Of a DNA stretch of 64,000 nucleotides, positions 44,125 to 54,950 are shown piece after piece. The stretch's first letter is position 1; each line of letters begins with the position of its first letter. A model generated the notes under the pieces. It was not told the DNA's origin and ran no database searches. It saw only the letters and a list, made by a program, of their open reading frames with translations. The DNA comes from Pilasporangium apinafurcum. Lineage: Eukaryota > Oomycota > Peronosporomycetes > Pythiales > Pythiaceae. Location: assembly GCA_001600495.1 (NCBI GenBank), contig BCKE01000013.1, positions 185,683 through 249,682 of the forward strand, read 5' to 3'. The position numbers and the translations under genes were made by a program.

Positions 44125-47100
44125 ATGAGAGAAGAACGCGAATGGAAAACGTGGACGCGTGAAGACGTCGGCGAGTGGCTCGACGCGCTCGGACTCGCCA
44201 AATACATAGAGGTGCGTAGGCAGGCATCATTAAAACACTTACAAACACCTCGCCGCTGTGTGTGTGCTGTTGCTCATTACATTTATTTCCATGTAAAAAT
44301 GCAACTATGTGTGTTCTATCGATGCCGGCTCGTTTTTTTCTGTAGGTTTTCCTAGAGAATGAGATCACTGGAGGTATGTGAAATATTGTTCGTTAGACGT
44401 TGATTTTGCGAGTGATGAAGCGAGCGGTTGGGGGGATAGCAGTGATATTAGGGCGAAGGAATCCGAGTCTAATCTCCTTATCTCCTTATGCGCGACTGTA
44501 GATGTCTTACCGGAGCTTTCGCATGATGTGCTGCGTGAAGAACTGGGTATCACTGCATTTGGCCATCGTGTTCGAATTATAAACGCCGTCAAGGTGCTCT
44601 GCTTAGAAGAGAAACTGATGACGTTTGGAACCGAATCTTCTTCCGCCTCAGCGACGACGACTGTGACAACGACTGTACGAGTAGCGACAGGTGCATCTAC
44701 AGCGGCAGTAGCAGCTGCACCGGCTAATCCCGTGCCATCTCGTGACGCAAATTCGTTGGATCTGCTTGTGCTTCATGCGGCACCACTGGTGATTGCAGAT
44801 GCCAAAGGACGGATCTTCCCCATGGAAAAGCTTGATTTAGAGGCAGAGCGTCGTGCCATCACCAATTCACTTCTTACGGATGTACAGCACAAAGCTATTC
44901 ACGTGCGCTTTGACGTTGCTACAGCGGATATTTTACGCAGTTTAATGACGGCGTGGAAATGCAGAGTAAGCAGGGAGGATGCGTGCTTGTTTCCAGTGAT
45001 ACGTATAATCGAAATGTCGTTATGCTATGTGTACAGGTGCTTCACTTTTCAGGGCATGGCCTAGGGCAACAGAAACCTGCATTATGCTTCGAAGATGGCG
45101 CTGGACGTACGCACATGATCACACCAGACTTACTGCGTCAGCTCACATTTTCGGGAGATCACAGGATAGAGCAGGAGTTTACACCTTCAAACCACAAAAG
45201 GACAGCACACGATCACCGCGTCCAGCTCGTGTTTGTCAATTCATGTCACAGTGAAAAAGTTGCATCCGTTTTTCTAAATGCTGGTATCCCACACGTTGTG
45301 GCGGTAAGTGAATAATACCTCACCATATGAAGATACTTGTCTAATGGCTATCGTTAACTGTTAATATTCAGGTCCATTCAGACTCTCTTGTAGTAGATGC
45401 ATCAGCGACAATGTTTGCCAAACATTTCTACCTGTCGCTCTTTTCGGGTCACACTGTTCGTACTGCCTTTGAAATTGCAAAGGGCGCAGTTAGAGCTTTA
45501 CCCACACAACCACGAGCAGCTTGCTGCTGCGCGTAAGTGTATTTATTGTTGAAAATCGCTTCGAAGCACATATTAACGAAGCTTTGTAATTTTGTTTGTT
45601 ATATTTTGTGTACAAAGGCATCTCCATGAGTCAACATGTGCATGGATATTGTCGGGCTCTCGTCACTCACATCACAATCCGCAACAGTGTTGCTGTAAAG
45701 GGGATGTACTAGCTTTTCCTCATGATGAATCCAGCAAATTTCTTCTGCTAGGGGGAAATGGATGTTCAGAAGCTCACGATGTCGTTCTATTTGGTGATAT
45801 CCCCAATGGAGAACTTCGCGACTACACGCCAAAATACAAATCCTCCATACCCTCCATGCATGGACAGGTACGAAGATTCCACTCTTTTCCTTCCTGCAAA
45901 CAATTATCTGATGCCCATTTCTTTACTTACAGTTCATCGGTCGAAATACGGAGACGTACCTACTCGTGAAATCACTTCTGGAGAAATCGGTTACTGCGTG
46001 TCTTGGTGCTCCAGGGATCGGAAAGAGTTCTCTTGTAATCTCGGTTGCGCACTTTGTTCATAATCGTCGGATGTTTCCAGATGGTGTTTATTATGTTGAT
46101 CTGGAAGGACAAAAACTGTCGACTGTACGGTACGCTATCGCCCAGAGCATTGGCATGCCCGCAGCAGACACCAACGAGGAAGTCTTCGCTGAGCTGGGGT
46201 AAGCGATGAGAAGAGGCTTATTTGTCTTGGTTTGAGCAATATTAATCGCAACGTCCTCTAATGTAGATCCAAGCGTTGTTTGCTGGTGCTTGATAAAGTT
46301 GAAGAATTACTGGATGAAGATGAGCATAAAACTCAGGATTTGTTTGGGCAACTTCTCTCTGTGGCACCCAATATTCGCTTACTGTTGGCATCAAGACGAA
46401 ACATCCAGATCCCAAATGTCACCTCATACTCTTTATCTATCCCAGAGCTGCCTTTGAGAACTGCGGTTGGTTGCGTGTATTTTGAATCCGGAAAATATTT
46501 GGAGTCACATAGTAATATTTGCTGTCGTTTTTTTCTTAGACGGAGTTGTTGTGTCTTGTTGCTCCAAACTGCTCGCCCAAATTGGCGGAGCGGCTGGCCA
46601 AGATATGTGGATGTTTGCCGCTTGCTATTCGTGTGGTGGGTCGTGCTCTCGCCAACGCGAGAATGACAGTTACACCTGAGCAAATGATTGAATACTTGGA
46701 GGTATAGTTTATGCTCATTGAATCAAGTGGCTTAACATACATGTTATTGACTTGATGTGTTTACAGCGAGATGAGGGGAGATTTGAGACAATCAAGGAAC
46801 TCAATCAAGTCGGGCATAAAGAGTGCGTAGATCGTTGTATTCGCTCGTCGTTCTGTCATTTGGACGAGCCACTTCGTCTGGCGTTTATGGCACTGGGTTT
46901 CTTTCGAGGAAGTTTTGATGTGGATGCAGCCAATGCGGTGCTATCGAGCCCGTTTACTGAAAGTAATGGTAGTTCTCGTTCATTATCCTCTTCATCATCA
47001 GGTTCGTCATTTTTCCCGGGATTTGCGTATGCAAACAGTCGACGATCACAACGAGATGACGAAATAATGTCGGTCAAAAGTCTTGGATCGCAACTATCAA

Positions 47101-50100
47101 ATTTGGATGAGTTTGGATTTGATAACGATGGCGCGATGACTAATGAAAGCTACGACCTTCTTGACTTGGAAAGCGTTGAAGAAGAAAAAGCCCGTTCAAT
47201 TATTGGTAAGAAGAGTATCTCATTGCTCTTTAGGCCAAGGAGTCAGAGTTCTAATGTATGTTGGTTGTTACGTACAGTCCCATCTGCGAAAGTTGCTCTA
47301 CAGCAGCTTCATCAATGGTCACTAGTAGAATTTAATGCACAGGCTAGTCGTTATCGGATGCATAATCTCGTTCAGCTGTTCGCGGAGGACGAAGCGGGCA
47401 GAATGGGTGAAAGTTCGCCAAGTGAAAGATCACCACCTATATCTTCAGCAGCTACTTCGTTCGTTTCGGCATCAATAGGCTCACCATCCAGCTTTCCACT
47501 GGGTCAAGAGCTGCTGATCACATGGAAACGTCGATTTGTGCGATATTATTGTATGATTGTTGCAACTGCATCTCATGCGTATCGATTCGATGGAACCCTA
47601 TCGTTATTCGACAAGGAGCGGCCTAATATTGAATCCGCAATGCGTCTTGCACATGATTTGACGATTCAAAGTATTGAACGCATCAGAGAAAGAAAGCGGA
47701 AGCGACAGGAAGACCGTATTGACGACGAAGTGAACGGAGATGGGGGTGACTCAAGCGTACCAGCTCAACCACAACTTTCCAAGTCAGAGGGGAGTCAGCA
47801 GGGTCTGAACACGAAGCCTATTATTGACTCGTCTATCGTTGATGCGTTACTTTACAGCAATCTAGTCGTGCGATGTCGCTTCATATTTCGAGCGCGCGTG
47901 GAGCCACGACGACGAATTCAAGTTGTGTCTTCATGCTTGCAGCTATCAAGAGAAGCGCGATCGCTTAATTGCACATGTGGAAACAGTGAGAACGATCCCA
48001 GCATTGTGCTATGGGATGTTGAAGAAGCAAAATATGAAAGAGAGTTATGGATTTTGGATGAACTACCGTCCTTTGAGGAGGAACAAAAACCGAAGGAGGT
48101 TCCAGCTGGATGCTCATGCGTCGGTATTCGTGAGTTGATTGCACTTGAAGCAATATTGCTCACTGACCTTGGATATGCATGTTGTGATGTCACGGACTGG
48201 GTTGCGGGTGAGTATCATTACTTGGAGTCGTTACGTCTACAGCGAGATGTCCTAGGGTGGGCTGACCATTCGCAGGTTGCTGAAGTGCTGAACCAATTCG
48301 GCATATGTTTAAGTACTCGCTGGGGATACTTAGCATACAACATCTGGTTGCTAAAGCATGCGGAGAGATTGCTGAAGGGAAGTCTCATGATGCGCAAGCG
48401 TGTTCTCGGGGATGATCATCCAGAATATGCCACGAGTTTAAACAATTTGGCAAATTTCTACAAGAACTGCAATCCAGCCAGCAGCAGTGGCAAGCGAAGG
48501 GTTGTCATTTCTAGCAGTATTCAAAGTGATGAAACAATAGTTGAAGGGAAAGATCCACCTCTTCGGCGCAGCAGTCTGAGTCGCTACTCTAGTGAGCATT
48601 CTTCTGCTGGCAGCATCGAAAGTGAAAGCACCTCCAGTTCAGTTACTGACGATGCTGAAAGCAAAGATGGATTAGGAACAGAGCAATCCGACATTGAAGA
48701 ACTGTATCGACTGTCGCTAAAGATTCGAGAAGCTAGGCTGGGTGCAAATCACCCGCAGGTGGCGCAGTCACTAAATAATCTGGCACTCTTTCTCTCCAAC
48801 TCAATAAAACCAGGGTAAGCTGGTCTCTTTGTATTGCTACACTGAATGCAGATCACTAAAGGTATGGACGTCTGTGTGTGGTTACAGCGACAACGAGACA
48901 GAAAGGCGAGCTGAAATCGGGCGGTTGTACGACAGAGCTTTATCGATTCGCCGCAGCACTCTCGGGAACGCTAGTTTTGAAACTGCAGCTACGTTAAACA
49001 ACATGGGGAACTTCAAACGCATTACTGTAAGTTGCTTTATGTGTAATCTCACGACCTACAAGAAAGTTCATGATTTGGTTTGTTTTCATCGTAGGGAGAT
49101 TGGCGTGGAGCTGAAGACAATATCAAAGAAGCATTAAAGATCACGAATCGATACTTTAACGATATCAGTCCTAGAGCAGCAAGGATATACATCAATTTGG
49201 CTCGTGTATACAAAGATCAGGTATGTTGTCGCCGTCGCTTGGTAAGGTGTGCAAGTAACTAACGGTATATGATATTTGAATGCTGTTGTTCCTTCAGAAA
49301 CGGTATGATGAAGCCATTGCTGCGTACCAGAAAGCTCAAGAAATCCGCCAAAAACTTTTTCCCGATACTAGAGATGTCGGCTACTGTATAGGTATGCGTT
49401 TACGCAATTTATGTTATTCAGCAGGGATACATTATTCGTGACAATTTGATTTCTACCATGCAAACAGAACAAATCGGTAAGGTCTTAAGGTTACAAGGGA
49501 AGGAGGAAGAAGGCAAGAAAATGGAAGACGAAGGTCGACGGCTGAAAAAATTGGGTCTCTCACCAATTCCAGAAGGTGCCGAAAGTGGCATCATTGGACC
49601 AGGAGGAGAGACGCCAAATACTCGACGCTTCAATGTCAATGTTCGCGATGTTATGGATGCTGAGGTGGGAACTTTGTAGTATTTTGACAGTATATGCGCG
49701 CTTGCTAACCATCTTCATTCTGCGTACCAAATTGGTATAGGCTTTGCTGTCGCGTAAATTTAATTTCCCAGGGAAGCTTCTGGGTGAGCGTGGGATCCAT
49801 TTGAAAAAAATTGAAGCAATCTCGTGTGCCCAGCTGAGATATTTTGGCCCATGGCCCAGTGGTGGGAAGAAGCATTACAGCGGCAATCACTCTGTGGAGG
49901 AGGCATCCATTCAAATAACGAGTACTTCTGAGCAGGTTTGGAGTGCTCAACAAGTCGAATGTGGTGACTATGCATGGAATGTTAACATTGTTTTTTTGCG
50001 TTTGCTATTGGCTTTATAGACACTTGCTCGAGCAAAAGACCTTGCTATTGAACACTTACGTGAGATCAAGGTCAAATGGGAGCAGTTTGTGAACTCGGAT

Positions 50101-50448
50101 CAGCGACATGCACGGAGTCCTCATCATCATCACCACAACCACTACCACCATCCCGAACGAGGTCGCTCTTCCAGTAATACACCACCTCACCATCGACCAG
50201 GCGCTACCCATTGTCATTACCACTCCGAATCACCTTCAAGAACGCCTGTGGATCCAGGCGGTGGCGGTACTACCTCTAATAACCCGCAGACAGTTTCGCC
50301 CAGTCATGGCATCTACGGCCAAAGCGGTGGTGGACATTTGCATCTACATCGTAATCACCATCACCATCGTGGGCGTGGTGGTAGAGTAGGCAGCGCCCCA
50401 AGAGGACCACCTAATAGTCCATTTCAGCACCATCATCATCGGAATTAA
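44125..50448 (+). CDS. SAM-CHAT-NB-ARC-TPR-KH protein (NLR-like, caspase-like protease fusion), 16 exons
   Basis: Exons: 44125-44211, 44346-44373, 44502-44965, 45037-45303, 45372-45532, 45618-45867, 45933-46198, 46267-46465, 46540-46701, 46767-48814, 48888-49026, 49095-49220, 49298-49391, 49468-49664, 49741-49935, 50020-50448 (1703 aa, all phases close). Domains: SAM (about 8-72; EDVGEWLDALGLAKYIEVFL); CHAT clan-CD protease (about 115-345; LHAAPLV, HFSGHG with His200, VFVNSCHSE with Cys263); NB-ARC (FIGRNTE, P-loop GAPGIGKSS with Lys450, Walker B CLLVLD with Asp517, CLPLAI near 600); winged helix with a Ser/Asp-rich insert; RMHNLVQLF as MHD-like motif (826-828); TPRs (about 1100-1430; HPEYATSLNNLANFY, HPQVAQSLNNLAL, YDEAIAAYQKAQEI); KH (about 1500-1580; FPGKLLGERGIHLKKIEAIS); His/Gly/Pro-rich tail. 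In known STAND proteins, ligand-driven oligomerisation activates the effector; here that would be the protease. The role is inferred. Confidence 0.93.
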
Positions 50449-50650
50449 TATATATATATATATCTAGGCTCTCCTCGAATTTCTAAGCAAATGAATGTCA
50501 ATTATTTTACAGCTTTTACTCCATTCCATTATTACCAAGGCCATCGAGAATATCATCTTGCTGCCAGAACGTAAACCCTACGCTAACTTGGCAATAATGT
50601 CCGAGTCAACGGGCTATATGATGGCTGCCTACAAAGAGATACCCTTGTAC
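50449..50650 (+). other. Short spacer with (TA)n and an exon-like ORF running into the transposon
   Basis: A TA repeat (about 50449-50463) follows the stop codon of the large gene. After TTATTTTACAG (a splice-acceptor-like sequence) the frame LLLHSIITKAIENIILLPER ... MMAAYKEIPLYTL is open until it meets the transposon end. It may be an orphan exon, an alternative last exon of the upstream gene, or chance. Confidence 0.3.
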
Positions 50651-50654
50651 ACTT

Positions 50655-50718
50655 TAACCTTTATTCCCCACGTGTTCTCTACCACGCGTGGTAGAGAACA
50701 CGTGGGGAATAAAGGTTA
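50655..50718. repeat. 64-bp perfect palindrome at the left transposon end
   Basis: Reads from TAACCTTTATTCCCCAC to ACCACGCGTGGT at the centre (50686/50687) and back without a mismatch. It lies 45 nt beyond the stop codon of the Fanzor gene, on its 3' side. As RNA it would form a long hairpin. Confidence 0.95.
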
Positions 50719-50763
50719 CACTCATCCGTTTCCGGAATCATAGCAGTGAGGTCGTTTATCACC

Positions 50764-52753
50764 TCAGTTTTTGATTTCGAGTACCAATTCATTCTTTTTC
50801 TTCACTTGATCGATAAATAGTCTCAAAATGTTGATTGCGGCGTTGATGTCACGGTCCCACAATGTGCGATGGCATTCACTATTTTTGCAGTGTCGCACAC
50901 CATAAAGACTGTCACTGACAATTTTCTCGTCAAGGACAAACCCCTTCATCTTCTTGTGATAAGCACAACACAGCTTGCTCGTCCTGAACTCGTCCACATC
51001 AACAACACGACACCCGAAACCAATTTGCTTCCGTAGAGTCGTTGTGGGAACAGCAATGTTGCCTTTAGCTGAGCTTGTGAAACATGCATCTCCATATGCA
51101 ATGACGGTTCGTTTATCCCCACCTGTAAGGTTCTTGACTACCTTCTCGTACGTCTGTTGTCGACGGATATAGGTCGACCATCGTAGCCTCTTCATCTTCT
51201 TTGATAAATAGAAGCCAAGAAGACGATCTAAATACACGAGGCAAAATCTCACCCGTCTCAAATAGGAGGCAAGGTCTGGAACTTTTGCCGAAGGAACGTT
51301 TTCATTGAAGGTTTTGATGTCAGNCTCAGCATCAATCCACTCTTTCGTCAACTTTGTTCGTCTATGGTAGCCGCACTCTCTGTAGAAATGACCCTTCGAC
51401 CAGTGGATGACTTCATGTTTCACGTTCTCTCCTTTCGGCTTTTGCAGCGTAGCCATGCTTTCATCTTTGTAGACAACAGCAGTGAAGATCTTCTTTCTCC
51501 CCGGATCTAAACCGATGATCCGGTCTTCAAGAGAAAATGTCTCTTTTTTTCTCTCGTGGGAAGCTTTGGACGGGAGATTGTCACACCAATTGACATACCG
51601 TCAGTCGAGATGAAATGCACAAATTTCTTTCGCTGGACTTTGGTCACAAGGCCTATATTGAAGTACATGCGCCATAACTCAGCTTTGTCGGCGTAAAGCT
51701 CAACAGGGTCACCCAAAGCCTTAGCAAGATGCTCCAAGACAGTGGTGTTGATCTTGATGAAAATGGGTCTGAACTGTTTCTGTGGAAGCAGAGACCAGAC
51801 TCGGCAACTCTTCATTCCATCATCCACGTGAGCGTGTATGTCTATCAGCATTGTGCGGAGAAAGGGCATGTGACGTTCCGGTGATTTGTTCAAGTCGAGT
51901 GGCAGCGGTCCGATCTCGTTTCTCACTCTATCCGATAATTCTTGCATCCAAACAATCTCCGCAGTAGGGATGGGATACTTCTTGAATCTGGAGTACGCGG
52001 GGATCAGGTTGGATAAGCTATCCTGAGTTTGGGTGCTTGCATGGACCAACAGTGAAACAGCACTCTTGATTATCTTGCCTTGGTGCTTTTCAAAATAGCC
52101 ACTGTTGTGAAGACGTATCTGCAGGCACATCCACTTACACAACCGGGAGTAGAACGTCAATTGGTTGCTGACTTGAAAATTCTGCTTTGCGTGCTGAGCG
52201 ATCATAACCAACATCTGACTCATATAGGATTTCTTCTCTGTCGGTTCATAAACTGAAGGATGTTGGGTCCTGTAAAGGTCTAGACTGGTTTCCAAGTCAG
52301 AATGGACCTCTCTGTTGCCTTCCAAGTTGGCTATTGCAGATGTGCATCGATTGAAGAAGTTATTATCCAATGGAGGAAGTTCTTCGCCAGCTTCCAATAA
52401 TCGCAGAACATGGACGGATGCCAGCANAGATGCCTCACATGCTATTCTTGAACAAAGTCACACAGCCTCATCAATCTTTTCCGCCATTCTTTTGTCTTTG
52501 CAAAACTTTCTCCACCCAGTCTTCACAGTGGTGTATACACTTTGCTTTTGTCGAACTTTCCGTTCCGCAAAATCTGGATGGGCTCTCCGCTTTTTAGTGA
52601 TGTTCGCTTCAATACCGTCGCTCGTTGATACCATTTTATCACAACGTTCAAAAACAAGGACGCCTTGTAGTTGGTTTGATTTTTTTTGATTATGCTGTTT
52701 CTCAAAGCTGCAGTTCTTTCTATCTTGGCAAATGGTATTGAAGCAACACTCAA
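50764..52753 (-). pseudogene. Fanzor (eukaryotic TnpB, RNA-guided nuclease), Fanzor1-like, broken
   Basis: Read on the minus strand, about 660 codons match a Fanzor: a helical N-terminal half (IERTAALRNSIIKKNQTNYK, then NNFFNRCTSAIANLEGN onward), RuvC-I DRIIGLDPGRKKIFTAVV at about 51480-51520, VIAYGDACFTSSAKGN, VDVDEFRTSK with the RuvC-II acidic residue, a zinc finger (CCAYHKK ... CKNSECH) and RuvC-III WDRDINAAINIL with its Asp. Fanzors cut DNA under guidance of an RNA from the element's end. The frame is broken: a shift at the seven-T run 51544-51550 just before RuvC-I, an in-frame TGA near 52460 and another shift near 52545. The catalytic residues themselves survive. The start at 52753 is a minimum. 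Two N bases sit inside the gene. Confidence 0.88.
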
Positions 52754-52916
52754 TGGATGGCTGCTAGGATGTGAGGTGGTAAATACTTTAATTCAATAGG
52801 CTTAACTATTGAGAAGCTGGAAACGATTAATTCAAGAGATGCCACCGAAATGATAAACTCTCAAACTCCTGAGAAGTACCTTGTGGTGTATACTTGATTT
52901 TTCTGACTCCTTATAT

Positions 52917-53127
52917 CTTAACCTTTTTTCCCCACCCAAGGTGTATCATTTAATTTTTCTGGAAACGCGATTGATCGTCAACATGGTCTTTCAAGATGAT
53001 TGCGCACGCAGCAAGAGCTATAAGGAGTCTTTCCATTCAATGAATCCTAAAGTCTACTCTCAAGGCAATCTTTATTCCCACATCATTTGTACAACGTGTT
53101 GTACAAGTGGGGAATAAAGGTTAAAGT
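52917..53127. repeat. Possible MITE-like unit at the right transposon end
   Basis: TTAACCTTTTTTCCCCACCC at 52917-52936 is a near-copy of the transposon terminus, in the left-end orientation. Together with the right end it brackets about 210 bp without coding sequence. Within it, 53065-53127 forms an imperfect palindrome (TCTTTATTCCCAC ... GTACAA/TTGTAC ... GTGGGGAATAAAGG). It could be a short non-autonomous relative or a nested end. Confidence 0.55.
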
Positions 53128-54182
53128 CTGTCTCAGTTAATAATGAGCCTGAATTTTACCAAAATTAGGTAGGATTTCAAAATTAATCATTTGTCAAAAA
53201 CAAGGGACAATAAAAATAATAAGCCACACCAAAAGAAAACTACGCGCTCAGTACTCAAAAGCATAAACTTCATGAAAACTAACAATCTCAATCAAAAATA
53301 CAAACTTTAACTTGTCAGACAAAAATGCATATCTCAACACTGTAATTCGAACTTATTCATATACCTTAATGAGAAAGCACCAAGTTCTCGCATTGGAGAT
53401 CGAGAGTTCAAATTCCTCTAGGAACATAATCTCTGGATCCATCTTGGTTTTCTCTCACACAATATAGAATTACCAAAGGCGATCAATGATATGAAGAGTG
53501 AGTCAGACTTGGCGCCAGGACACTAAGTCTAATTGATAGATGCTCCTTCTAGAAAGAGGCTTGATGCGATAGTGCAATCGATAATCTCAGATCTTAGCAG
53601 CTCCAGGTGTACAGACGCAAGTCACATCATTGTTTTGTTGTGGTGAACCTTCAAGTGATTGTGTGCATGGGTACAGGATAGGAATACACAAAAATCATCA
53701 AGTGACTGTCAATGAAATGCCATGTAGATTTGTATTTTTTAGGATTACATACAACAACAAAGCATATTTGATGTATGTAAATGGATGCCTCGTTATCAGA
53801 AACTGTCACAAAAATTAATTACGGAATTTTTCGCATTTCTTTCGTCGTGGTTTATTATTTTTATTATCGCTAAAAGGTAACTTGACGTTCTGTATATGAA
53901 ACTCTAAAATTTGTCGTGGATCGTGAGTCTCTTTTGCAGTGACCGATGGGGATACCAGTATTGTGTGCTTGGATACTGGGTGAGCAAAATCCGAGCCGAG
54001 CGAGCTGTTCGAGCCAACGTCAAGTTAGGAGACTGAACATCTCATCTTGTCGCTTTTTCTGCGGCTGTTGGACTATAATTATATCACGAGATATCAAGAC
54101 GTGACGCATCACTTGCGCTTTTTTGCCGCTCTGTCGTCTAGCAAACGGAGAATCAGTTCAATAGCGGAAGACTGGAAGAGGA
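53128..54182. other. Gene-free AT-rich spacer
   Basis: About 1 kb between the transposon and the RING gene. Only short ORFs (for example 53630-53818) without recognisable features; no RNA gene or further repeat seen. Confidence 0.6.
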
Positions 54183-54950
54183 ATGGGCCAGCAGTGTTCG
54201 TGTCTGCAGCCAAAACGTCCGCGGTATCAGCGTCGGTCATCTGGTGAGCGGTTTGATGATGCTGATACCGACGAAGATGCTATCCATGCAGTCGACCAGG
54301 GTGAACAGTTGCATATTTATATCGACGGTCACGTAGACGCAAATGAGTATCAACAGCTGTTAGGCGACAGTGCACGTGGTGAGCGCATCATCAGGCGCAA
54401 CAGCAAAATTCTGCGAGAAAATAGTGATCCAAATGATAGCAATGACATGAAAGTGGATAATGAAAAATCATTGCCACGCGTGGGATCAAGATTGTTTGGA
54501 CAGAATGCAAATAATACGACGACTGAGACGACCACTGCGGGGTTGATTGGCAAACGGGATCTGGAGGCGCTGCTATCGTATCAACGTGCTACGGGAGTGG
54601 TAAGGGATTTAACATTTGCAACGTTCATGATATACACACAAAAACTTATCATTTTGTTTTGTCCATTTGCACCATTTAGGTGGATCATGGGGAGGCAGAT
54701 TTGGAATGCATCATGTGTCTTGATACATTTTCAGCGGTATATTTGCTTTTCGCTGTCCTGTGATCTATTACATTGCAAGCTAATTCAGGGCTACGACAAT
54801 GTATGTCAATAGGAAAATCCAAAAGTGCGGTCACTTTGCAATTGCGGCATGAACCGCACAAATTTTCATCTTTGCTGCTTATTGGAGTGGATGAATCGCA
54901 ATTCGAATTGTCCGGTTTGCAGAACTTATTTGTTCTATGAAGAACCGTAA
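54183..54950 (+). CDS. N-acylated RING-CH type E3 ubiquitin ligase, 3 exons
   Basis: Exons 54183-54599, 54680-54736 and 54813-54950 give 203 aa. The start MGQQCSCLQPK is a myristoylation site with palmitoylatable cysteines, so membrane anchoring is likely. A disordered, charged middle follows. The C-terminal 55 residues form a C4HC3 RING-CH (MARCH-type) finger: CIMC (149-152), then CNCGMNRTNFHLCC, LLEW and NCPVC. The C-x-C-x7-H-x2-C spacing separates it from ordinary RING-HC fingers. Unlike MARCH proteins the finger is at the end and no transmembrane helix is present; the lipid anchor may replace it. E3 ligases of this type pass ubiquitin to membrane proteins. Substrate unknown. Confidence 0.88.

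Larger units (their letters stand above)
50651..53127. mobile_element. Fanzor-carrying DNA transposon with 21-bp terminal inverted repeats and TTAA ends
   Basis: The left end ACTTTAACCTTTATTCCCCA (plus C, 50651-50671) is the exact reverse complement of the right end (53107-53127). TTAA occurs at both ends (50654-50657 and 53121-53124) directly outside CCTTTATTCCCCAC. This is the arrangement of piggyBac-type elements, which insert at TTAA. Both ends are themselves palindromic. The only gene inside is a decayed Fanzor on the minus strand; no DDE transposase is seen, so movement would have needed help in trans. The sequence holds two ambiguous bases (51324, 52427), the only ones I noticed in the window. 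Confidence 0.85.

Noticed and set aside
52315-52689. Plus-strand ORFs inside the Fanzor element
   Set aside because: They run antisense to the Fanzor N-terminal half and contain no motif.
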